NCBI GenBank assembly: GCA_964442075.1
Contig: CAYTWH010000010.1
Span: forward strand, 1 to 64,000
DNA: 64,000 bases
From: CAYTAU01 sp964442075
Lineage (GTDB): Bacteria > Bacteroidota > Bacteroidia > Bacteroidales > CAYTAU01
Direction of reading: 5' to 3'
In this document: positions 43,407-52,476 of the stretch, one piece after another
Layout: the number at the start of each line of letters is the position of its first letter
Numbering within the stretch: the first letter of the stretch is position 1
The notes under the pieces: model-generated
What the model was told of the DNA's origin: nothing
Databases searched by the model: none
Seen by the model: only the letters and a program-made list of their open reading frames with translations
Position numbers and translations under genes: made by a program

Positions 43407-44534
43407 ATGAGAGATATTAAAATGGTTGACTTACAAAGTCAATATTTAAAAATTAAGAACGAAGTAGATAATGCTATTTTAAATGTTATTGATAAAACAG
43501 CATTTATTAATGGTGAAGAAGTACAATTATTTCAAAAAGAATTTGAGGAATATCTTGGCGTTAAAAATGTAATTCCTTGTGCCAATGGTACAGATGCCCT
43601 TCAAATTGCAATGATGGGATTAGGCTTGCAGCCCGGAGATGAGGTGATTACAACAAATTTTACTTTTGTTGCCACTGTTGAAGTTATTGCATTATTAAAA
43701 CTAACACCCGTACTTGTAGATGTAGATCCAAAAACTTTCAATATTGACCCCAATGCAATTGAAAGAGCAATTACTTCAAAAACAAAGGCAATTGTTCCTG
43801 TTCATTTATTTGGTCAATGTGCTGAAATGGAAAAGATAAATGATATTGCAAAAAAACATAATCTGTTTATTATTGAAGACACAGCACAAGCTGTTGGTGC
43901 TGATTATTTTTTCAATGATGGTAGCAAAAAGAAAGCAGGAACAATATCTGATATTGGTTGCACATCTTTTTTCCCTTCAAAAAATTTGGGTTGCTTTGGT
44001 GACGGAGGAGCAATTTTTACTAATAATGATAATCTGGCAAAAAAACTTCGTTCAATAGTAAATCATGGAATGACAAAAAGATATTATCATGATGATATTG
44101 GTGTTAACTCTAGGTTAGACAGCATTCAGGCTGCTGTTTTAAGAATAAAATTAAAACATCTTGACAAATATAATAAAGCGAGACAATATGCGGCTTCATA
44201 TTATGATAATGTATTTAAAGATATTCCAAATTTAACTACACCGTTTAAATATGAAAAATCAAGTCATATTTATCATCAATATACATTAGTAATTGAGAAT
44301 ATTGACAGAGACAAACTTCAGGAACATCTTCAATCAAATGGTATTCCTACACCAATTTATTATCCTGTTTCCTTACATTTGCAAAAAGCATATACAGATC
44401 CAAGATACAAACAAGGAGACTTCCCTGTAACAGAATATTTAAGTCAAAAAGTTATTTCTTTGCCAATGCATTCAGAATTTGATGATGAACAGTTGAAGTT
44501 TATTACAGATAAACTTAAAGAATTTTTTGATTAA
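43407..44534 (+). CDS. DegT/DnrJ/EryC1/StrS sugar aminotransferase
   Basis: A PLP-dependent aminotransferase of 375 residues acting on nucleotide-linked keto sugars. The internal aldimine Lys192 lies in FFPSKNLGCFGDGGA. NVIPCANGTDALQIAM and TNFTFVATVEVIALL near the N-terminus and IEDTAQAVGA complete the family core. It resembles WbpE/WlbC-type enzymes that form amino sugars such as 2,3-diacetamido uronic acids (inference). No other nucleotide-sugar gene is adjacent. The epimerase-glycosyltransferase cluster lies 8 kb away. The gene stands alone behind its own promoter and before the ribosomal operon. Confidence 0.9.
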   Translation: MRDIKMVDLQSQYLKIKNEVDNAILNVIDKTAFINGEEVQLFQKEFEEYLGVKNVIPCANGTDALQIAMMGLGLQPGDEVITTNFTFVATVEVIALLKLTPVLVDVDPKTFNIDPNAIERAITSKTKAIVPVHLFGQCAEMEKINDIAKKHNLFIIEDTAQAVGADYFFNDGSKKKAGTISDIGCTSFFPSKNLGCFGDGGAIFTNNDNLAKKLRSIVNHGMTKRYYHDDIGVNSRLDSIQAAVLRIKLKHLDKYNKARQYAASYYDNVFKDIPNLTTPFKYEKSSHIYHQYTLVIENIDRDKLQEHLQSNGIPTPIYYPVSLHLQKAYTDPRYKQGDFPVTEYLSQKVISLPMHSEFDDEQLKFITDKLKEFFD

Positions 44535-44537
44535 ATG

Positions 44538-44567
44538 TTTGTATTTACAAAATATATTGTATTTTTG
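44538..44567 (+). promoter_or_regulatory. Promoter for the rplM-rpsI-rpsB-tsf operon
   Basis: TTTG (44538-44541), 18 bp, then TATTTTTG (44560-44567). The predicted leader to the rplM start at 44633 is about 60 nt. Confidence 0.6.
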
Positions 44568-44632
44568 CACTCCGCAATTCAGTATTATTTATAGATATTT
44601 GCGTGTGAATTAGAAACTTAAGAATAATAGAA

Positions 44633-45088
44633 GTGAATACATTAAGCTACAAAACGATTTCAGCAAATAAGGCAACTGTTAAAAAAGGGTGGATATTATT
44701 TGATGCAAGTGATGCAATTTTAGGCCGATTATCATCGCAAACGGCTAAAGTTTTAAGAGGTAAACACAAACCTGATTTTACTCCACACGTTGATTGTGGT
44801 GATAATGTAATCATTATAAATGCTGAGAAAATTCAACTCTCAGGTTTAAAATGGGAAAACAAAGAATATATTCATCACACAGGGTATCCGGGTGGACAAA
44901 GAACGACATCTGTTAAGCGGCTATTTGAAAAAAATCCTGCTTTACTTATTGAAAAAGCTGTAAGAGGAATGTTGCCTAAAAACAGATTGGGAAGAAAAAT
45001 ATTTCACAATTTATTTATATATGTTGGCGATGAGCATCCACATGAAGCTCAAAATCCAAAACAAATTAATTTAAACGAAACCAAATAA
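44633..45088 (+). CDS. rplM: 50S ribosomal protein L13 (uL13)
   Basis: A 151-residue early-assembling large-subunit protein. The start is a GTG at 44633. The resulting MNTLSYKTISANKATVKKGW matches the typical Bacteroidota N-terminus. The motifs LGRLSSQTAKVLRGKHKP and GMLPKNRLGRKIFHNL are conserved. It is the first gene of an operon with rpsI (6 bp gap), rpsB and tsf, in the usual order. Confidence 0.97.
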   Translation: MNTLSYKTISANKATVKKGWILFDASDAILGRLSSQTAKVLRGKHKPDFTPHVDCGDNVIIINAEKIQLSGLKWENKEYIHHTGYPGGQRTTSVKRLFEKNPALLIEKAVRGMLPKNRLGRKIFHNLFIYVGDEHPHEAQNPKQINLNETK

Positions 45089-45094
45089 TTTATA

Positions 45095-45481
45095 ATGGAA
45101 GTTATCAATACAATAGGAAGAAGAAAATCAGCAGTTGCTAGAATTTATATTAAAGAAGGAAAAGGTAGCATTATTGTTAATAATAAAGATTACAAAGTAT
45201 ATTTTCCAACACCGCAACTTCAGTATATTGTAACACAACCATTAAATTTGATTGAAGCAAAAGATAAATACGATATAAAAATAAACATTTTTGGTGGAGG
45301 CTTTAAAGGACAAGCAGAATCGGCACGCTTAGCAATAGCAAGAGCATTAGTTAAAGAAAATGAAGAAGTAAAGTCACTACTTAAATCTAAAGGATTACTT
45401 ACCAGAGATTCACGCATAGTTGAACGGAAAAAACCAGGACAAAAGAAAGCTCGCAAGAAATTTCAATTTAGTAAACGTTAA
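45095..45481 (+). CDS. rpsI: 30S ribosomal protein S9 (uS9)
   Basis: A 128-residue small-subunit protein that reaches the P-site tRNA with its C-terminal tail. TIGRRKSAVARIYIKEGKG at the start and the basic tail KKARKKFQFSKR at the end are the family hallmarks. The terminal Lys-Arg that contacts tRNA is present. It is the second gene after rplM (6 bp). A 100-nt leader with an inverted repeat separates it from rpsB. Confidence 0.98.
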   Translation: MEVINTIGRRKSAVARIYIKEGKGSIIVNNKDYKVYFPTPQLQYIVTQPLNLIEAKDKYDIKINIFGGGFKGQAESARLAIARALVKENEEVKSLLKSKGLLTRDSRIVERKKPGQKKARKKFQFSKR

Positions 45482-45507
45482 AAACGCTTGCTTAAGTTTA
45501 GTATCTA

Positions 45508-45544
45508 AATTACTAAGACTGTTAAATAACACTACTTAGTAATT
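45508..45544 (+). promoter_or_regulatory. Possible leader hairpin before rpsB
   Basis: AATTACTAAG (45508-45517) and CTTAGTAATT (45535-45544) form a perfect 10-bp stem with a 17-nt loop. A competing stem, TTAGTA (45498-45503) with TACTAA (45511-45516), uses the same bases. It lies in the 100-nt rpsI-rpsB gap, so it may control rpsB/tsf or process the transcript. Confidence 0.45.
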
Positions 45545-45581
45545 GGTAAAATAATAGAATGTAAATTTAAAATAATAATTC

Positions 45582-46445
45582 ATGTCTAGAACAAATTTCA
45601 AAGACCTTTTAAGTGCAGGAGTACATTTTGGTCATCTAAAAAGAAAATGGAATCCGAATATGTCTCCATATATTTTTATGGAGCGTAATGAAATACACAT
45701 TATTGATTTGTATAAAACTCAAGCTAAACTTGATGAAGCTGCAGATGCAATAAAACAGATTGCAAAATCGGGAAGAAAAATACTGTTTGTTGCAACAAAA
45801 AAGCAAGCAAAAGAAATAGTTTCTGAAAAGGTAAAAACTATTAATATGCCTTACGTTACTGAACGTTGGGCAGGTGGTATGTTAACAAATTTCCCAACTA
45901 TTAGAAAAGCTATTAAAAAAATGTCAATAATTGACAGAATGGCTACAGATGGCACATTTAAAAATATGTCAAAAAGGGAAAGGCTCCAAATTACGCGACA
46001 AAGAGCAAAATTAGAGAAAAACCTTGGTAGCATTGCAGATATGAATAGATTGCCTGCAGCTATTTTTGTTGTTGACGTTGCAAGAGAATATATAGCTGTT
46101 CGCGAAGCCAAAAGATTAAATATTCTTGTATTTGGTATGGTTGATACAAATTCAAATCCTAATTCAATAGATTTTGTAATTCCTTCTAATGATGATGCAT
46201 CAAATTCAATTGATTTAATTACAGGTGTAATGGTTGATGCAGTTAAAGAAGGACTTGAGGAAAGAAAAACAGAACGGGAAAAAGATGTAGCACAGCGTGA
46301 GAAAAAAGCTCAAAAAGAAAAGCCGGAGGAAAAATCAGATGAAAAGAAAAAGGAAGCAGATAATAAAGAAGAACTAGTAGAAAAAATAGAAGAAAAATCC
46401 GAAGAAAAAAAACAAGCTGCAAGAAAAACAGCAGCAAAAAAATAA
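45582..46445 (+). CDS. rpsB: 30S ribosomal protein S2 (uS2)
   Basis: A 287-residue small-subunit protein. The core (1-230) has FKDLLSAGVHFGHLKRKWNP, RNEIHIIDLYKTQ and TERWAGGMLTNFPTIRKA. The C-terminal 55 residues are an unusual highly charged Lys/Glu/Asp/Arg extension (REKDVAQREKKAQKE ... KKQAARKTAAKK), like the tails seen on some Bacteroidota ribosomal proteins. It is not part of the conserved fold and is probably disordered. It is followed by tsf after 60 bp, the normal order. Confidence 0.97.
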   Translation: MSRTNFKDLLSAGVHFGHLKRKWNPNMSPYIFMERNEIHIIDLYKTQAKLDEAADAIKQIAKSGRKILFVATKKQAKEIVSEKVKTINMPYVTERWAGGMLTNFPTIRKAIKKMSIIDRMATDGTFKNMSKRERLQITRQRAKLEKNLGSIADMNRLPAAIFVVDVAREYIAVREAKRLNILVFGMVDTNSNPNSIDFVIPSNDDASNSIDLITGVMVDAVKEGLEERKTEREKDVAQREKKAQKEKPEEKSDEKKKEADNKEELVEKIEEKSEEKKQAARKTAAKK

Positions 46446-46505
46446 CAGACAAATAAAGTAGAAAAAAAGATAAAGAATAAATTTAATATTTAATTATAAT
46501 AAAAA

Positions 46506-47336
46506 ATGAGTCAAGTAAAAGCAGCTGAAGTAGCTAAATTAAGAAAAGTAACAGGAGCAGGAATGATGGACTGCAAAAATGCTTTGGTTGAATCAAATGG
46601 TAATTTCGATAAAGCTATTGAAACCATAAGAAAACGCGGACAAGCTATTGCTAACAAACGAGCAGATAAAGAAGCAAGTGAAGGAGTTGTAATTGCAAAA
46701 GCAAGTGATGATAATAAAAAAGGTATTATTGTTGCGTTGAACTGCGAAACAGATTTTGTTGCTAAAAATGAAGATTTTGTATTATTTGCTAATCAAATAG
46801 CAGATACAGCTCTTGCAAATAACCCATCTAATCTTGAAGAGTTATTAAAATTAACAATTAATGATAAGTCAATTGCAGAATTAGTTGTGGAAAAAACAGG
46901 TGTTGTAGGAGAAAAAGTTGATTTAACTTATTATGATGTGTTGGAAGCTGAATTTGTTATTCCTTATATACATTTAGGAAGTAAACTTGCAACTATAGTT
47001 GGAATGAATAAAAGAATTGAAAATATTCAAGTCGGAAAAGATGTTGCAATGCAAGTTGCTGCAATGAATCCTGTTTCTGTAAGTAAAGATAATGTCCCCG
47101 AAGAAGTAATTCAGAAAGAAATTGAAATTGGTAAAGGACAAGCTCGTGAACAAGGTAAACCGGAAGAACTACTTGAGAAAATTGCGATGGGTAAGCTTAA
47201 TAAATTTTTCAAAGAAAGTACTTTGTTGAGTCAGGATTTTATTAAAGACGGGAAAAAATCAGTACAGCAATATTTACAGGAAGCTGATAACGAATTAACT
47301 GTAACAAGATTTTTGAGATATTCATTGACAAATTAA
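46506..47336 (+). CDS. tsf: Elongation factor Ts
   Basis: Nucleotide-exchange factor for EF-Tu. It is 276 residues. The UBA-like N-terminus VAKLRKVTGAGMMDCKNAL is followed by VALNCETDFVAKN and a C-terminal coiled-coil dimer part. The length fits the family. It is the last gene of the rplM operon and is followed by a strong terminator (47365-47391). Confidence 0.97.
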   Translation: MSQVKAAEVAKLRKVTGAGMMDCKNALVESNGNFDKAIETIRKRGQAIANKRADKEASEGVVIAKASDDNKKGIIVALNCETDFVAKNEDFVLFANQIADTALANNPSNLEELLKLTINDKSIAELVVEKTGVVGEKVDLTYYDVLEAEFVIPYIHLGSKLATIVGMNKRIENIQVGKDVAMQVAAMNPVSVSKDNVPEEVIQKEIEIGKGQAREQGKPEELLEKIAMGKLNKFFKESTLLSQDFIKDGKKSVQQYLQEADNELTVTRFLRYSLTN

Positions 47337-47364
47337 GTTTTTTTATCATATTATTAGAGAAAGA

Positions 47365-47391
47365 AAGGGAGGTGCATAACCTCCCTTTTTT
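47365..47391 (+). terminator. Terminator after tsf
   Basis: AAGGGAGGT (47365-47373), loop GCATA, ACCTCCCTT (47379-47387), followed by T. The perfect 9-bp stem ends the ribosomal operon. Confidence 0.88.
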
Positions 47392-47424
47392 ATTGTTTAA
47401 AAACTTAAAAATAACAAGCTAAAA

Positions 47425-47437
47425 CACATATTATGTG
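47425..47437. promoter_or_regulatory. Operator-like dyad before the LplT-like gene
   Basis: CACAT att ATGTG is a perfect dyad flanked by AGCT on both sides, 25 bp before the start codon. It may bind a regulator, but no candidate is evident. Confidence 0.25.
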
Positions 47438-47461
47438 AGCTAAAATTGGTTTCTTTGAATA

Positions 47462-48694
47462 ATGAAATCAAAAAAACCTAATTGGGGACCATTACTTTCA
47501 ACAAGTTTTTTAGGAATACTTAATGATAATTTACTGAAAAAACTCACCGGATTTATATGTATATATTGGGTTGCACAAAATAATGAAAATAAAATAATTG
47601 CAATTGCCGGCGGACTATTTATTATTCCATACATCCTTTTATCTCCTTATGCCGGATACTTATCTAAATTATATTTAAAACGCAAAATTGTAATTATTGC
47701 TAAAATATCAGAAATTCCAATAATGGCTATTGCATCAATTGGTTTTCTTACAAACTCACTTTATTTTGTATTAATTTCAATATTTTTAATGGGATTGCAA
47801 AGTTGTTTGTTTTCTCCTGCAAAATATGGACTAATAAGAGATGTGGGTGGAAAAGAAGGAATTTCATTTGGTATTGGTGCACTTGAAATGATGAATTTTT
47901 TGGGAAATTTAATTGGTGCGGTTATAGCAGGTTTAATCTCTGATCTTACAAATAATCGTGAAATATTTATAATATTATTGTTTTTTACATTTTCATTAAC
48001 AGGCTGGATGACCAGTACTTTAATAAAGGTTCAGGAATCAAAACCCATTGAAAAGAAAAAAGAACATTTGAATCCATTAGTATTTTTAATTCATTCAATT
48101 AAATGGTCGAGATCAGTTAAGAGTCTAAATTATATTGTTTTAAGTCTTGGAATGTTTTGGCTGGCTGCTGCAATGATAGAAATGAATCTTATTACTCATT
48201 GCCCAAACAAATTAGGATACACATACACTCAAACAGGATGGATAATGGCTGCTATTGCTGTTAGTATTGCTTTTGGAAGCTTTTTGTCAGGCTATTTATC
48301 AAATAAAAAAGTACAATTGGGATTTGTTCCAATTGGGGGAATTGGTTTCGCCGTTAATATTTCTATAATTTATATTTTTCAGGTACAAGGTGTAATGTTT
48401 ATTATTTTAATGGTACTGGCATCTTTCTTTGCAGGATTTTATAAAATACCTTTAAATGCTTTTATGCAAGACAGAGTTGAAGGTAGAAAGCTTGGTGATA
48501 TTATTGCATTCAATAATTTAGCAGTATTTTTATTTATTTTTGTTGCTTCAGGATTTATATTTTTAATTGAAAACACTAACACCATTTTTTTAGTAATTTC
48601 AATAGTTATTTGGATAATGACTATTATCGGTTTTGTATTTATTCCCGAAATGCGAAACAAATTTATTCAGTTTTTTAAAAAGAGTAAAATTTAA
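47462..48694 (+). CDS. MFS transporter, LplT-like lysophospholipid flippase
   Basis: A 410-residue major-facilitator protein with about twelve membrane segments. The N-terminal FLGILNDNLLKKLTGF (about 17-32) has the LNDN pattern of LplT. GLQSCLFSPAKYGLIRDV (111-128) is close to the LplT signature (SALFSPAKYG). LplT flips lysophospholipids inward across the inner membrane for re-acylation by Aas. The gene 2 bp downstream encodes an Aas-like acyltransferase, so the pair is probably a lysophospholipid recycling system. The LplT call rests on these motifs and the neighbour. A general drug or sugar transporter is less likely. Confidence 0.78.
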   Translation: MKSKKPNWGPLLSTSFLGILNDNLLKKLTGFICIYWVAQNNENKIIAIAGGLFIIPYILLSPYAGYLSKLYLKRKIVIIAKISEIPIMAIASIGFLTNSLYFVLISIFLMGLQSCLFSPAKYGLIRDVGGKEGISFGIGALEMMNFLGNLIGAVIAGLISDLTNNREIFIILLFFTFSLTGWMTSTLIKVQESKPIEKKKEHLNPLVFLIHSIKWSRSVKSLNYIVLSLGMFWLAAAMIEMNLITHCPNKLGYTYTQTGWIMAAIAVSIAFGSFLSGYLSNKKVQLGFVPIGGIGFAVNISIIYIFQVQGVMFIILMVLASFFAGFYKIPLNAFMQDRVEGRKLGDIIAFNNLAVFLFIFVASGFIFLIENTNTIFLVISIVIWIMTIIGFVFIPEMRNKFIQFFKKSKI

Positions 48695-48696
48695 AG

Positions 48697-50397
48697 ATGT
48701 TTGAGTTCTTTATAAAAATAATATTTAAGTCAATAGGTAGGTCTTTTTATAAAACTGAAATTATTGGAAAAGAAAATGTTCCTAAAAAAGATGGAGCATT
48801 ATTAATTTCAAACCACAATTCATTCCTCGATTCATTTATTGTAATAATTGGTCAAAACAGAAAAGTTAGATTTGTTATTTACAAAGATGTTATGGAACAC
48901 CCTCTTTTAAAAGCCTTTCTAAACAAATTAAGAATGATACCTTTAAACCCTGTGGGAAGAAAAGATGATATGGTAAAATTTTACAAGGCTTGTAAAACTG
49001 AGATTGGAAGAGGAGAAATAGTTTGCATTTTTGCTGAAGGAGAGATGCCTAGAGGTGGATTTATGCTTGGATTTAAAAAAGGATTTGAAAAAATTGCAAA
49101 CATCACAAACGCATCAATAATTCCTTTTAATGTTGATAATGCACTTGGTTCACCATTTACTTTTAAAGTAAGTCAAAAAGAATTAATAAAATTCAAATTC
49201 AGACCTAAAAGAAAAAAAATAACTATCAACATAGGAGAACTTATGCCTAAAACTTCTACAGCTTTTGAAGTAAGGCAAAAAGTAAAAGAACTTGAAACCG
49301 TATCTTTTTTATATAGATTAAAAGATTATCATACATTAAAGTTTTATTTTAAGAAATTTGTTAAAGATAGGGAAATTGTTAAAAATATCTTGTTGATGGC
49401 AGATTCTCTAAAAAAAGGAACAGAGAACATAACTACTATTGCTACTTACCTTGAAAATGAAGATAATATTAATGCAAATTTAGCATACACTCTATTGGAT
49501 AAAACAATCATAAATTTAAATTTATCTGATACTTCAGAACAAATTAATGATGTTTTAAAAATTAGTAATGCCGATTTGCTTATTACAACAAAAGCTTTGA
49601 AAAAAACCCTACAATTGTCTGATATTAATATTACGTATTTTGAGAATATACAAGCAAATAACAAACATTCTATTAAAATAAATACGTTCACAAAAAAATC
49701 TATCGCTTACAAAACTATTAATAACAAATTAGAAACTTTTAATTTTTCTAATGAAAATATTTTACTAAATATTATAAGTATTAATCAAGTTTTAAAATTT
49801 AAAGAAAACGAAATTATATATACTGCATTACCTCAAAATTCGATAAATTATGTGATCTTCAAAATTTGGTATCCAGTATTATATGGAATAAATTCTTATT
49901 GCTCAAGCACAATTAATGCAGATAAAATTGTTCAGATTATTCACAATGAAAACATAACAGGATTAATTTGTAATTGCAAAGTTTTTAATGAAATAGTTGA
50001 AACTAAAAACTTAGATATCAATAATTCATTAAGGCGAATTTTTATAGTTGACGGAAATATTCCTGTTGATATTAAAAAACAGTTTGAAGACAATTATAAA
50101 GTTGAAATATTGGAAGGTTATGGTACAGACCATTTCCCTTTAATTTCATTAAATACATCAAATATAAAAGGTAGAGATATAGCAGGGAAACCGTTCTTAC
50201 AGAAATGCAAAAAAGATGAAAGTGTTGGAAGAGCATTACCCGGAGCAACAATTAAAATGCTGAATAATAATTCTGATACTTTAAATGAAAATGGCAAATT
50301 GCTTGTTAAAGGATTTGGAATAAATAATAATCAATGGCGTGAAACGGAGCTGAAAGGATATGTAGATAATCAGGGCTTTGTTAGTATTGTTGATTGA
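48697..50397 (+). CDS. Aas-like acyltransferase with degenerate adenylation domain
   Basis: A 566-residue protein. Residues 1-200 are a PlsC/LPLAT acyltransferase, with the HxxxxD motif His40...Asp45 in NHNSFLD and the EG motif Glu114-Gly115 in FAEGEMPRGG. Residues about 205-566 resemble the acyl-ACP synthetase half of Aas: the stretch EGYGTDHFPLISLN, then VGRALPGATIKML and GFVSIVD. The usual P-loop TSGS/T-G-PKG is not found, the region that should hold it reads as divergent AT-rich sequence, and the protein ends where the C-terminal subdomain with its catalytic Lys should begin. The acyltransferase may be active while the synthetase is probably not. It follows the LplT-like gene by 2 bp and ends 2 bp before a convergent gene. 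Confidence 0.78.
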   Translation: MFEFFIKIIFKSIGRSFYKTEIIGKENVPKKDGALLISNHNSFLDSFIVIIGQNRKVRFVIYKDVMEHPLLKAFLNKLRMIPLNPVGRKDDMVKFYKACKTEIGRGEIVCIFAEGEMPRGGFMLGFKKGFEKIANITNASIIPFNVDNALGSPFTFKVSQKELIKFKFRPKRKKITINIGELMPKTSTAFEVRQKVKELETVSFLYRLKDYHTLKFYFKKFVKDREIVKNILLMADSLKKGTENITTIATYLENEDNINANLAYTLLDKTIINLNLSDTSEQINDVLKISNADLLITTKALKKTLQLSDINITYFENIQANNKHSIKINTFTKKSIAYKTINNKLETFNFSNENILLNIISINQVLKFKENEIIYTALPQNSINYVIFKIWYPVLYGINSYCSSTINADKIVQIIHNENITGLICNCKVFNEIVETKNLDINNSLRRIFIVDGNIPVDIKKQFEDNYKVEILEGYGTDHFPLISLNTSNIKGRDIAGKPFLQKCKKDESVGRALPGATIKMLNNNSDTLNENGKLLVKGFGINNNQWRETELKGYVDNQGFVSIVD

Positions 50398-50399
50398 AA

Positions 50400-52019
50400 T
50401 TAATTTTCAAACTCCTCAACAGCTTTAAGAAGTGTTTTATCGATCTTCATGATTATTGGATAGAAACCAATATTATCAATAATATTACGAGCAATATAGG
50501 CTTTAATTTGAACCGAAATTACTTTTCTTGAAATTTTAATTTGCTCATTATTTGGTATTACTCCTTCTTTTTGAGCATAATTAACAAATTTTTCAACTAA
50601 ATTTTTGTTGTTTAAATAATTTTCAATCTCTTTATAATCTTTCAAAGTGAGAAGCTCTTCTCTATGAGCATCTGTAAAATCAAAGGCGAACTTATATATC
50701 AATCCCTTATTGGAAACCATTGAATAATAGTAGGAAATACCCACAGTATCAACTGAAACAAAAATATCGGGCATAATACCGCCTCCACCATATACTGTTC
50801 TGCCTCCGGGTGTGGTAAATTTCAAAGAATCTACAAACCTGATACTATCCATTTGTTCAAATTCTCCATTTAAATACCTCACTTCAATGTCATTATAGTA
50901 ATTATCCAAACCGTTTTTATAAGATTTTTGAATACACCTGCCTGTAGGAGTGTAATATCTGGCAATGGTTAATCGCATAGAAGATCCATCTGAAAATATA
51001 GTAGGTTCCTGAACAAGAGCTTTTCCAAACGAACGTCTTCCAATAATAATTCCTCTGTCATTATCCTGAATTGCACCTGCAAAAATTTCACTGGCCGAAG
51101 CAGACCATTCATCTATTAATACAATTATTTCATCGTCTTTACATAAACCTTTTGAAGTAGAAGTGGTAATAATTTTTGGTCTTGCTCTACCTTTTGTATA
51201 TACTATAACCTTGTCTTCCTTTAAAAATTCATCTACAATATTTGTTGCAGCATCCATATATCCACCAGTATTGTTTCTTAAATCTACAATAATCTTTTTT
51301 AAGCCTTTTGTCTTTAATTTTGCTATTGCATCTTTAAATTCCTGATATGTGGTTTTTGCAAATTTACTTATTTTCACATATCCAATTTTGTTATCAATCA
51401 TATATGCCACATCAACACTTTCAAGAGGGATTTGCCCTCTTTCAATATCAAAATATAGTAATTCATCTACACCTTTTCTTTTTATCCCAACATTAACAGT
51501 TGTTCCTCTTTTACCTTTAAGTTTTTTCATTACCTCCATATTAGAGATGCTAAAACCTACAACAATAGTATCATTGATTTCTACAATTCTATCACCGGGC
51601 ATTAATCCTTTAATTTCAGACGGACCTCCTGGAATAGTATTTATTACAACAATAGTATCGTACATAATATTAAATTGTACTCCTATTCCATCAAAATTGC
51701 CTTCAAGTGGCTCATTCATGCTTTCAAATTCAATAGCTGGTATGTAAATTGAGTGAGGGTCAAGATTCTCAAGTATTCTTGGAATCGTTAATTCTACAAG
51801 GTCAATTCTTGAAACAGAATCAACATATTCTTGTTCAATATATTCTAAAACAGCATTTATTTTATCTGTTTGTGGATATATAAAAATATCATTATTCCTA
51901 TTATTTAATTTATTGCCAATAATAATTCCTATAACCACAGCAACAGATAGAGCAATAGGCATTATTATCACAGATTTTTTATTGTTATAACTCACTTTCT
52001 TCCAAATTTTTTTTAACAA
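50400..52019 (-). CDS. S41 C-terminal processing protease (CtpA type)
   Basis: A 539-residue membrane-anchored periplasmic protease. A basic N-terminus and one membrane helix (about 17-35) are followed by a PDZ domain (about 85-175, GIGVQFNIMYDTIVV.. GLMPGDRIVEIND). The S41 catalytic core has Ser310 in SASASEIFAG and Lys333 in SFGKALVQ, the normal 23-residue spacing. The substrates of such proteases are C-terminal tails or damaged periplasmic proteins. The start at 52019 lies inside the upstream deaminase gene, an overlap of 35 bp. A later Met at 51962 would avoid it but shorten the anchor, so both starts are possible. Confidence 0.92.
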   Translation of the reverse strand: MLKKIWKKVSYNNKKSVIIMPIALSVAVVIGIIIGNKLNNRNNDIFIYPQTDKINAVLEYIEQEYVDSVSRIDLVELTIPRILENLDPHSIYIPAIEFESMNEPLEGNFDGIGVQFNIMYDTIVVINTIPGGPSEIKGLMPGDRIVEINDTIVVGFSISNMEVMKKLKGKRGTTVNVGIKRKGVDELLYFDIERGQIPLESVDVAYMIDNKIGYVKISKFAKTTYQEFKDAIAKLKTKGLKKIIVDLRNNTGGYMDAATNIVDEFLKEDKVIVYTKGRARPKIITTSTSKGLCKDDEIIVLIDEWSASASEIFAGAIQDNDRGIIIGRRSFGKALVQEPTIFSDGSSMRLTIARYYTPTGRCIQKSYKNGLDNYYNDIEVRYLNGEFEQMDSIRFVDSLKFTTPGGRTVYGGGGIMPDIFVSVDTVGISYYYSMVSNKGLIYKFAFDFTDAHREELLTLKDYKEIENYLNNKNLVEKFVNYAQKEGVIPNNEQIKISRKVISVQIKAYIARNIIDNIGFYPIIMKIDKTLLKAVEEFEN

Positions 52020-52437
52020 CTTCTATATTTGCTCTTGTTAGCAATTCAATGCCTTCCGTTTTGCGATATTGATCAGAATATACAACTCTTACAATTCCCG
52101 ATTGAATAATTAATTTTGCACATTCGATGCAAGGAGATGAGGTAATATATAAAGTTGCTCCTTCACTGCTATTCCCTGACATAGCAACTTTAGTTATTGC
52201 ATTTGCTTCCGCATGTAAAACATAAGATTTAGTTTTATTGTTTTCATCTTCACAATCATTTTCAAAACCGGATGGTGTTCCGTTGAATCCATCTGATATA
52301 ATCATTTTATTTTTTACAATTAGCGCCCCTACTTTTCTTCTTTTACAGTATGAGTTTTTTGCCCAGATTTTTGCCATTTGCAAATATCTAAAATCAAATT
52401 GTTCTTGTTTTTCCTTACTTGAATATTCTTTTTTCAT
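51985..52437 (-). CDS. dCMP deaminase family protein (ComEB-like)
   Basis: A 150-residue zinc-dependent cytidine/deoxycytidylate deaminase-fold enzyme, converting dCMP to dUMP for thymidylate synthesis or acting on a related nucleotide. The zinc site is HAE (His75, Glu77) and PCIEC (Cys103, Cys106). The N-terminal GFNGTPSGFENDCED loop is typical of the dCMP deaminase branch. It overlaps the S41 protease gene by 35 bp. It lies directly downstream of a terminator belonging to tRNA-Leu, on the same strand. Free dCMP versus the ComEB role in uptake cannot be distinguished. Confidence 0.9.
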   Translation of the reverse strand: MKKEYSSKEKQEQFDFRYLQMAKIWAKNSYCKRRKVGALIVKNKMIISDGFNGTPSGFENDCEDENNKTKSYVLHAEANAITKVAMSGNSSEGATLYITSSPCIECAKLIIQSGIVRVVYSDQYRKTEGIELLTRANIEVVKKNLEESEL

Positions 52438-52447
52438 TACATTTTAT

Positions 52448-52469
52448 AAAAAAACCCTCTTTTGAGGGT
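52448..52469 (-). terminator. Terminator after tRNA-Leu
   Basis: On the minus strand ACCCTC, loop AAAA, GAGGGT (complement of 52464-52469 and 52454-52459), followed by a T-run. It starts about 8 bp after the tRNA 3' end. Confidence 0.7.
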
Positions 52470-52476
52470 CAAAAAG

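Noticed and set aside
46290..46445. Frameshift or fusion at the C-terminus of rpsB
   Set aside because: The charged tail is in frame with the S2 core, has no homology to another gene, and similar tails are known in this phylum.
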